Below are positions 58,031-64,000 of a stretch of DNA of 64,000 nucleotides, piece after piece. The notes under the pieces were generated by a model. It was not told the origin of the DNA and did not search any database. It saw nothing but the letters and a program-made list of their open reading frames with translations. The number at the start of each line of letters is the position of its first letter. The stretch's first letter is position 1. The position numbers were made by a program, and so were the translations under genes. The DNA is from JACDAN01 sp035707105 (GTDB lineage: Bacteria; Actinomycetota; Thermoleophilia; Gaiellales; Gaiellaceae): contig DASSUI010000064.1 in NCBI GenBank assembly GCA_035707105.1, positions 1 through 64,000 of the forward strand, read 5' to 3'.

Positions 58031-59112
58031 CTCGACCGCACCTCCTCCCTCCTCCCGCTCTCGGACGAGCGCAGGATCGCCTCCACGACCTCGTCGCAGC
58101 GGTAGCCGTCCTCGAACGTCGCGCCGTGCGGGGCGACCTCGTGTTCCCCGGCGATCGCCTCGATGGTGTGCGCGAGCTCGTGCGTGAACGTGTCGCCCCA
58201 GCCGACGATGTGGCCCGGCGGCCACCAGAAGCGCATGTACGGGTGCTCCGGCTCGGTGACGAGCACCCGCCGGAAGCCGTTCGCGTCCGCGACCTCCAGC
58301 TCGTTGAGCCGCTCGACGTCGAAGGCGGCGGAGCCCTTCGTCCCGTTCACCTCGAACGCGTTCGAGTTGATCCGGCCCCGGGCGAGCCGCGATGCCTCGA
58401 GCGTCCCGGCGACGCCGTTCTCGAACTCCACCGTCGCGACGAAATGGTCGTCGACCTGCCTCCCCGGGACGACGGTGCGTACCGTGGCGGACACAGCGGT
58501 GATCTCGCCGACCAGGTAGCGCGCGAGATCGATGATGTGCGTCCCCAGATCCCCGAGGGCCCCGGTTCCCGCCTGGGCGGGGTCGAACCGCCAGACCCCC
58601 TCGTCCGCCTCCCAGCCCCACGACTGCAGGTACCGGGCGCGGAAGTGGACGACGTCGCCGAGCTCGCCCGCCTCGAGCAGCTCGCGCACGAGCCGCACGG
58701 CCGGGACGAACCGGTAGTTGAACCCGCAGGCGTGCACCACACCCGCCCGCTCGGCCTCCTGCCACATGCGGTGGGACTCCTCGGCGCCGAGCCCGAGCGG
58801 CTTCTCGCAGAGGACGTGCTTCCCGTTGCGGACCGCCTCGATGCAGGGCTCGGCGTGGACCGCGTTCGGGCCGCCGTTGTCGAAGAGCGCGACACGATCG
58901 TCGGCCACCTGCTCGCGCCAGTCGGTCACCGCCTCCGCCCAGCCCCAGCGGGCTGCTGCGTCCTGGACCGCCGACCGGTCGCGCCCCGAGATCGACACGA
59001 GCTCCGGCTGGAGCGCCACGTCGAGCTGCCGGAGCGCGTGCAGCGCGCGCGAATGTGCCTTGCCCATGAAGGCGTAGCCGAGCATCGCCACGCCGATCCG
59101 CTCAGCCGTCAG
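58027..59112 (-). CDS. Gfo/Idh/MocA-family dehydrogenase
   Basis: 361 aa from CTG 59112, which overlaps the TGA of the haloperoxidase gene (CTGA) and gives (M)TAERIGVAMLGYAFMGKAHS, the normal family N-terminus. GTG 59091 is the first conventional start but cuts into the first beta strand. EKP motif in HVLCEKPLGLGAEES; C-terminal domain with GTGALGDLGTHIIDLARYLVGE. Probably a sugar dehydrogenase of the same pathway. ATGA overlap with the isomerase. Confidence 0.88.
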   Translation of the reverse strand: MTAERIGVAMLGYAFMGKAHSRALHALRQLDVALQPELVSISGRDRSAVQDAAARWGWAEAVTDWREQVADDRVALFDNGGPNAVHAEPCIEAVRNGKHVLCEKPLGLGAEESHRMWQEAERAGVVHACGFNYRFVPAVRLVRELLEAGELGDVVHFRARYLQSWGWEADEGVWRFDPAQAGTGALGDLGTHIIDLARYLVGEITAVSATVRTVVPGRQVDDHFVATVEFENGVAGTLEASRLARGRINSNAFEVNGTKGSAAFDVERLNELEVADANGFRRVLVTEPEHPYMRFWWPPGHIVGWGDTFTHELAHTIEAIAGEHEVAPHGATFEDGYRCDEVVEAILRSSESGRREEVRSR

Positions 59113-62100
59113 GGGCGGGCCGTTCCGTCGAAGTAGCGCCTGGCGAGCGCAAGTGCCTCCTTGCCACACTGCGCGCCCGCCCTCCGGCCGGCGAAGTCGT
59201 CGGCCGGGACGTGGATGCCGCCGTAGAGTCGCGAGATGCCGGCGTCGTCGGCAGCGTCGTAGTACGTCGCCCACCGCAGCGTGAGCGGCCTGCTCGGGCC
59301 TGGCTCGACCTTGAGGTGGCCGCGGGGCACCTTCAGCTCGAAGACGCCGCCCGGGAAGTACGGACTCCCGGTCACGCCGGTCAGCACCTCGGCGGCCGCG
59401 CGGCTGAAGGTGCTGTGTCCGGAGACGAACCCGGCGAAGGCAGGCGTCACGAAGGTCGACAGCTGGTACGGCACCCAGCGCTCGGCGGGCTGCCAGCCGA
59501 CGCCGCCTTCCTTCCAGGCCCGGACAAAGGTCTTCCCGCCGAGCCGCTCGACGAGGCCGGGGACGCTCGGAAGCAGGTTCTTCGCGCCGAGGTACCGGAT
59601 CATCGAGATCGGCCGGACGGAGTCGTAGTGTCCCTTCGCGCCCCAGGCCGCGACGGCGGCGTCGTGCACCGCGCCGTTGAGGGCGAAGTAGAGCTTGACG
59701 TCCCACTCGAGCCGGTCGCCCCGGACCACGCCGGGCGCGTCTGAGACGGCGTTCGCGACCGTGTTCCAGTGGCCGGGCGGCGTCTCGGAGTCGGGCCCGT
59801 CGGCCCAGAACTCGGTCAGCGCCCGCGCGAAGTCGCCGCGCAGCATGCGGTCCGGCGCGTACGGCTTCCCGGTCACCGGGTTGACGCGATGCCCGTGCCC
59901 GTCGTTCGTCCCGAGGTGGTTGCCGCCGCGCGCGTGCGGGCCGACGTCGATCGAGATGCGGTCGCGGGGGTCGAGCTCCGAGCTGCGGCGAAGCACGGCG
60001 AGCGCCATGTCGACGTAGGCCCGCGTGCCGAACTGCGGCGGCTTCCCCGGGTCGATCGGCAGCCCGCTCGCCGACGGCGGGAGCGCGAACGGCCGGACGT
60101 GTCCCCAGTGCGGGCCGACGAAGCGCTGGACGCGGCTCGGCAGCGGCAGCCCGTTCTGCGCGATCTGCGTGTCGAGCGCCAGCGGCTGCCAGCGATTCGG
60201 GTCGTGCAGCGGAGCGCCCGGCTGCTTCACGACGAGCGGCGGGTTGACGGCCTTGTACGCAGGATCGACGTAGTGCTGCGCCTCGAGCGAGCCGTCCTCC
60301 CGGCCCTGGGCGATGACGGCGGCGGCGATCCGGTTGCCGAGCGCCGCAGGGGCGGTGCCGTCCTGCGCCGTGTAGCCGGGGCGGTAGCAGAGCGACCGCA
60401 TCGTCCGCTCGAGCTCGTCGAACGTCTCCTGGAGGCTCGCGGCGAGCGAGTATCGGTGCAGGAGGATCCGGTAGGCGGCATAGCTGATCGCCGCCTCGCG
60501 CGCGGCCGGCACGTCGTCGGCCTGGAGCTTCTCGTCGACGAAGTAGCCGTCGGCCTTCCGGTCGTACGCCGCCCAGGCGTCCCACATCGCCGCGGAGACG
60601 TGGAAGAGGTTCCGCGCGTGCACCGTCGGCGCCGGGACGTCGCGCCGGATCGCGTCCAGCAGCGCCTCGTCCCAGACGCGCGCGACCGACTGCCCCTCGT
60701 GCCTCGGGGTGCAGCCGGCGATCGTCCACGTGTCGGCCGTCGCCGAGCGGCGGACGCGCGGCTGCGGTGCCTCGACGGCGACGACCTGGTTCGCGGCGAC
60801 ACCGGTCCGCCGCGTCTCCCCGCCGCCGGGCCAGCGGATCACGAGCTCACGGACGCGCTGCGCTGCGCCGAGCCCGAAGTGCAGCCGCGGGTCCTCGGAG
60901 GAGAGGTAACTGCCGCCCGCTCGCAGCTCCCTTCGCAGGCGCTTGCCGTCCGGGAGGGAGAGGGTGACCTCGGCGCCCGGCCGGAACCCGTCGATCGCGA
61001 CCTCCAGCCAGTTGCCCGTCGACGCAGTGTTCTCGAGCAGCGCGAGCGGCCCCCCGACCGTTCCGACTGCGACGTCGAGGTCGCCGTCGTTGTCGTAGTC
61101 CGCCTCGGCGCTCGATCGCGCGAGCAGTGCGCCGACCCCGCCCAGCATGGCGCGGCTCGAGTCGGTGAACCGGCCCGGCCGTCCCTGTGCGGCGAGGTTC
61201 GTGAACGCCTGGGCCGGCTCCCGGTCGGCCAGGAGGCTCGTCACCGGCACCTTGCCGTTGACGAGGACGAGATCCGCATCGGTATCGAGGTCGAGGTCGC
61301 CCCAGCTGACGCCCCAGCCCGTCGCCCGCCCGAGGTTCGGGCCGATCTCCGAGCGGACGTCGAGGAACGAGGGGTCGTTCTCGTCGGGCGGCTTGCTGCG
61401 GAAGACGCCGTGCCGCTGCTGCCGCGCGTTCGTCACGAAGAGATCCGAGCGGCCGTCGCCGTCGAAGTCCGCCTCGGCGACGCCCATCCCGCTTCCGGGG
61501 TCGGCGACGCCCGCCCTTGCAGCGCGCTCCTCGAAACGGAACCCGAGGCCGGCGGGGTCGGCCGCGGCGCCGCCCGGCCACGGAACGTTCTCGTACAGCC
61601 GGTCGGGGTTCGTGTCGTTCGCGACGTAGACGTCGAGGTCGCCGTCGCGCTCGAAGTCCGAGAGGAGGACGCCGAGCCCGTACTCGAAGCCGACGACCTC
61701 GAGGCCCGCGTCCTCACCGACCTCCCGGAACCTCCGCCCGCCCTCGTTGAGGTAGAGCAGGTCGCGCGTGCCCTTGTACGTGCCGGGGAACCCTTGGGCC
61801 GCGCCCTCCACGGGCTTGTTGAGGTCGACGTAGCCGGTGACGACGAGATCGGGCCGGCCGTCGCCGTTCACGTCGCCGGACGCCGCCCCCGTGTGCCAGC
61901 CGAACGCCGCGACGCCTGCGTCCTCGGAGCCCTCGCGGAAGCCGCCGTCGCCGTCGTTCCAGAGCAGGCGGCTGAACTCCGCGGTGGTGACGAAGAGATC
62001 CGTGTGGCCGTCGGCGTCGAGGTCTGCGGCGACGCACCCCTGCCCACGGACGGCGAGGCCGGCGCCGGTCTCTCGCGTGACGTCGGTGAACCGGCCGTCG

Positions 62101-62465
62101 ACGTTCCGGTAGAGCCGGGTCGTCGGAAGGCCGCCCGCCCGAAGCCATGCGGCCCGGTCGCTCTGCGCGTACCCGTTGACGACGAACAGGTCGAGCCAGC
62201 CGTCCCCGTCGTAGTCGATCCAGCACACGCCGCCGCCGGTCATCGCCGCCGGGTCGGCGGACGGCCCGAACCGGAACGCGCCGTGGCGGAAGTCGAGACC
62301 CCGCTCGGCCGCGACGTCCTGGAGGCGGACGGCCGCCGGACGCGCGGCGCCTCGGTCCGGGCCGGGCGCCGCAGCCGTTTCGTCGTCTCCGGACCGCAGC
62401 AGGAAGACGCCGACCAAGATCGCGATCAGCGCCGTGGCGCCGATCGCGACCCAGCTACGCCACAC
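59109..62465 (-). CDS. FG-GAP/ASPIC-UnbV propeller fused to a vanadium-dependent haloperoxidase domain
   Basis: 1118 aa from GTG 62465. Residues 5-24 form one membrane anchor. Residues about 45-490 are a propeller with at least six FG-GAP calcium loops (DYDGDGWLDLF, DLDADGHTDLF, DVNGDGRPDLV, DFERDGDLDVY, DFDGDGRSDLF, DYDNDGDLDVA). An ASPIC/UnbV domain follows (about 495-575). The C-terminal 500 residues carry all vanadate motifs: KGHYDSVRP (KX6RP), SGHS at 1015 and SRLYGGIHVPAD (SRX5HX3D, His 1085). The family halogenates with H2O2 or acts as a phosphatase. It overlaps the permease by 11 bases and the dehydrogenase by 4, so it is integral to the operon. Confidence 0.85.
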   Translation of the reverse strand: MWRSWVAIGATALIAILVGVFLLRSGDDETAAAPGPDRGAARPAAVRLQDVAAERGLDFRHGAFRFGPSADPAAMTGGGVCWIDYDGDGWLDLFVVNGYAQSDRAAWLRAGGLPTTRLYRNVDGRFTDVTRETGAGLAVRGQGCVAADLDADGHTDLFVTTAEFSRLLWNDGDGGFREGSEDAGVAAFGWHTGAASGDVNGDGRPDLVVTGYVDLNKPVEGAAQGFPGTYKGTRDLLYLNEGGRRFREVGEDAGLEVVGFEYGLGVLLSDFERDGDLDVYVANDTNPDRLYENVPWPGGAAADPAGLGFRFEERAARAGVADPGSGMGVAEADFDGDGRSDLFVTNARQQRHGVFRSKPPDENDPSFLDVRSEIGPNLGRATGWGVSWGDLDLDTDADLVLVNGKVPVTSLLADREPAQAFTNLAAQGRPGRFTDSSRAMLGGVGALLARSSAEADYDNDGDLDVAVGTVGGPLALLENTASTGNWLEVAIDGFRPGAEVTLSLPDGKRLRRELRAGGSYLSSEDPRLHFGLGAAQRVRELVIRWPGGGETRRTGVAANQVVAVEAPQPRVRRSATADTWTIAGCTPRHEGQSVARVWDEALLDAIRRDVPAPTVHARNLFHVSAAMWDAWAAYDRKADGYFVDEKLQADDVPAAREAAISYAAYRILLHRYSLAASLQETFDELERTMRSLCYRPGYTAQDGTAPAALGNRIAAAVIAQGREDGSLEAQHYVDPAYKAVNPPLVVKQPGAPLHDPNRWQPLALDTQIAQNGLPLPSRVQRFVGPHWGHVRPFALPPSASGLPIDPGKPPQFGTRAYVDMALAVLRRSSELDPRDRISIDVGPHARGGNHLGTNDGHGHRVNPVTGKPYAPDRMLRGDFARALTEFWADGPDSETPPGHWNTVANAVSDAPGVVRGDRLEWDVKLYFALNGAVHDAAVAAWGAKGHYDSVRPISMIRYLGAKNLLPSVPGLVERLGGKTFVRAWKEGGVGWQPAERWVPYQLSTFVTPAFAGFVSGHSTFSRAAAEVLTGVTGSPYFPGGVFELKVPRGHLKVEPGPSRPLTLRWATYYDAADDAGISRLYGGIHVPADDFAGRRAGAQCGKEALALARRYFDGTARP

Positions 62466-63705
62466 CGGAGGCAGCCCGGGCCCGCTTGGCGAACGCGTCG
62501 AGGAGCACGGCCGCCAGGAGCACGCCGCCCGTGATCACGAACTTCCAGCCGGACGCCAGGTTGAGCAGGTCCATGCCGTTCGCCACCATCACGACCACCG
62601 CTGCCCCGAGCACCGCGCTCGCGACCCGCCCGAAGCCGCCGAAGAGGCTGGTGCCGCCGATGACGGCCGCCGCGATCGCGTTCAGCAGCAGCTGACCCCC
62701 GCCGGTACCGGGATCGACCGAGCGTAGACGGGACGCGAGGATGATCCCGCCGACGCAGGCCATGAAGCTCGAGATCATGAAGACGGCGATCCGGATCCGG
62801 TCGACGTTGATCCCCGCGCGCCGAGCCGCCTCGGGGTTCCCGCCCACGGCGTAGACGTGGCGGCCGAAGCGCGTCCGGCTCGCGACGAACGTCCAGAAGA
62901 TCAGGAAGACCGAGACGATCACCACCACGTACGGGACGCCGCGATTCGTATTCGCGTAGTACACGCCGAGCGCACCGACGATCGCCATCGCCGCCGCCTG
63001 GATCAGCGTCACGGTGATCGGCCGGTGGCCCAGGCCACTCGCGCGCCGGGAGCGGACCTTGAGCAGCTCGAGTACCACGTAGCCGCCGACGACCAACGCG
63101 AGGAACAGCCAGCCCGCCCAGGCGGCGAGGTAGTCGTTCGAGATCCTGAGGACGACGTCGTCCTGGATCCGGATCGTCCCCGAGGACGACGCCTCCGTGG
63201 TCAAGATCAGCACGACGCCGCTCCAGGTGAGGTAGCCGGCGAGCGTCACCACGAAGGACGGCACCCGCGCCTTCGTGATGATCAGCCCGTGCAGGAGCCC
63301 GATCACCGCGCAAATGATGAGTGCCGTGCCGACCGCGGCCCACCACGGCCAGTCCTGCTCACCCGGCCGCAGGAGCAGCGTCATCACCACGGCGCCGACG
63401 CCGCTGACGAACCCGACCGAGAGGTCGATCTCCCCGATCAGGAGCACGAAGACGACGCCGATCGCGATCGACGTCACCCCGGCCATCTGGAGGAGGAGGT
63501 TGACGAAGTTCTGCGCCGTGTAGAAATTCGAGTCGAGCGACCCGAAGAGCAGGGCGAGCGCGATCAGGCCGACGAAGATCGGGAGCGCGCCCCAGTCGCC
63601 GACGCGGAGCCGGGCGACCCAGCCGCGCACCATCTCCTCGAGGGTCTCCCGAAGGCCTTCCGCCTCGACCTGCGGCGACTCGGGCGTGCCCTGCGCCTCG
63701 ATCAC
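62455..63705 (-). CDS. xylH: Sugar ABC importer permease (XylH/RbsC type)
   Basis: 416 aa with about ten to twelve helices. Typical motifs: NLLLQMAGVTSIAIGVVFVLLIGEIDLSVG, VGTALIICAVIGLLHGLIITKARVPSFVVTL, and VYAVGGNPEAARRAGINVDR. The longer size and charged loop match XylH rather than RbsC. GTG at 63705 overlaps the ATPase stop. Imports a pentose together with the ATPase. Confidence 0.92.
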   Translation of the reverse strand: MIEAQGTPESPQVEAEGLRETLEEMVRGWVARLRVGDWGALPIFVGLIALALLFGSLDSNFYTAQNFVNLLLQMAGVTSIAIGVVFVLLIGEIDLSVGFVSGVGAVVMTLLLRPGEQDWPWWAAVGTALIICAVIGLLHGLIITKARVPSFVVTLAGYLTWSGVVLILTTEASSSGTIRIQDDVVLRISNDYLAAWAGWLFLALVVGGYVVLELLKVRSRRASGLGHRPITVTLIQAAAMAIVGALGVYYANTNRGVPYVVVIVSVFLIFWTFVASRTRFGRHVYAVGGNPEAARRAGINVDRIRIAVFMISSFMACVGGIILASRLRSVDPGTGGGQLLLNAIAAAVIGGTSLFGGFGRVASAVLGAAVVVMVANGMDLLNLASGWKFVITGGVLLAAVLLDAFAKRARAASGVA

Positions 63706-64000
63706 AGCTCACCCTCCGCCACCATCCCGGGAACGTGCTCGAGCGAGCCGGCGGTGATCGCGTGGACGATCTCCTGCTGCGTGCTCGTCTCCTTCTCGTA
63801 CACGTCGACGCGCTGTCCAAGGCGCAGGACCGTAATGCGGTCGGCGACCTCGAACGCGTCGTGGAGGTTGTGGGTGATGATGACCACGCCGAGCCCGTGG
63901 TCGGCGAGCCGGCGGACGAGGTCGAGCACTTGCCGCGTCTGCGCCACGCCGAGCGCCGCGGTGGGCTCGTCGAGGATCACGACCTTCGAGTTCCACATGA
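63702..64000 (-). CDS. xylG: Sugar ABC importer ATPase, C-terminal fragment (XylG type)
   Basis: Only the last 99 or so codons are in the window; the gene continues past the right edge. Walker B VVILDEPTAALGVAQT and switch His in VVIITHNLHDAFEVADRI are visible, then the C-terminus ending MVAEGEL. The signature motif and Walker A lie outside. The substrate-binding protein is presumably further upstream. Confidence 0.85.
   Translation of the reverse strand, partial: MWNSKVVILDEPTAALGVAQTRQVLDLVRRLADHGLGVVIITHNLHDAFEVADRITVLRLGQRVDVYEKETSTQQEIVHAITAGSLEHVPGMVAEGEL

Noticed and set aside
59769..62534. 921-codon open frame on the plus strand, antisense to the haloperoxidase fusion
   Set aside because: The sequence is low-complexity Arg/Val/Asp-rich with no domain. 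It exists because high third-position GC removes stops opposite a real gene.

Overview
The window is GC-rich (about 70%), densely packed DNA from a free-living actinobacterium. Stop-start overlaps, GTG/TTG starts, leaderless-looking promoters, a PspA/PspAA/PspAB/HtpX set and many secreted repeat proteins suggest the Thermoleophilia (Gaiellales/Solirubrobacterales type). That placement is an inference from gene style; no rRNA is present.

Layout. 1-2626: N-terminal part of a secreted protein made of 261-bp tandem repeats, preceded by a coupled 36-aa ORF. 3005-3634: F420-dependent NADP reductase-like protein. 3618-13680 (minus): a tightly overlapping aromatic operon (aldehyde dehydrogenase, pcaI, pcaJ, pcaH, pcaG, pcaB, pcaD, pcaC, MetE-like methyltransferase, pobA, MFS transporter). 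Upstream lie an IclR regulator and a divergent benzoylformate decarboxylase-like gene. Together they can take an aryl-glyoxylate through aldehyde, 4-hydroxybenzoate and protocatechuate to 3-oxoadipyl-CoA; only the final thiolase is not seen. 16279-20039 (minus): nitrate/sulfonate-type ABC importer, divergent from a MetE-like/SAM-methyltransferase fusion (20069-22210) and a 39-aa membrane peptide. 22496-29630 (minus): oligopeptide ABC importer with gamma-glutamyltransferase, divergent from two half-size TauE/SafE proteins and a GntR regulator. 31210-32901: TetR regulator and quinone oxidoreductase-like gene.

32914-34456: a beta-helix protein lying between an intact tRNA-Ala(CGC) and a second copy of that tRNA's 3' part. 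34538-36148: secreted sialidase-like propeller. 36246-38712: ECF sigma factor, zinc anti-sigma, sulfite-oxidase-like enzyme, flavin reductase and DUF6510, all coupled. 38766-45008: lactonase-like propeller, M28 peptidase, two winged-helix paralogues, threonine dehydratase-like enzyme, a dehydrogenase and a metallo-beta-lactamase-fold hydrolase. 45052-49521: phage-shock (Psp) membrane-stress cluster with bicupin and two HtpX proteases. 49520-54271: two polytopic membrane proteins, a lipoprotein cytochrome c and seryl-tRNA synthetase. 54287-64000 (minus): a pentose-type sugar operon (ABC ATPase and permease, two Gfo/Idh dehydrogenases, sugar isomerase, HbpS-like protein, xylulokinase) with a fused FG-GAP/ASPIC/vanadium-haloperoxidase gene inside it.

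The main signals beyond ordinary annotation are: (i) repeated use of CTG as the apparent start codon exactly at C-TGA stop-start junctions; (ii) a two-site GntR operator 21 bp apart inside a divergent promoter pair driving a split TauE transporter and an Opp operon; (iii) the MetE/SAM-methyltransferase fusion and a second MetE-like gene inside the protocatechuate operon; (iv) the haloperoxidase fusion inside a sugar operon; (v) the tRNA-flanked beta-helix gene.
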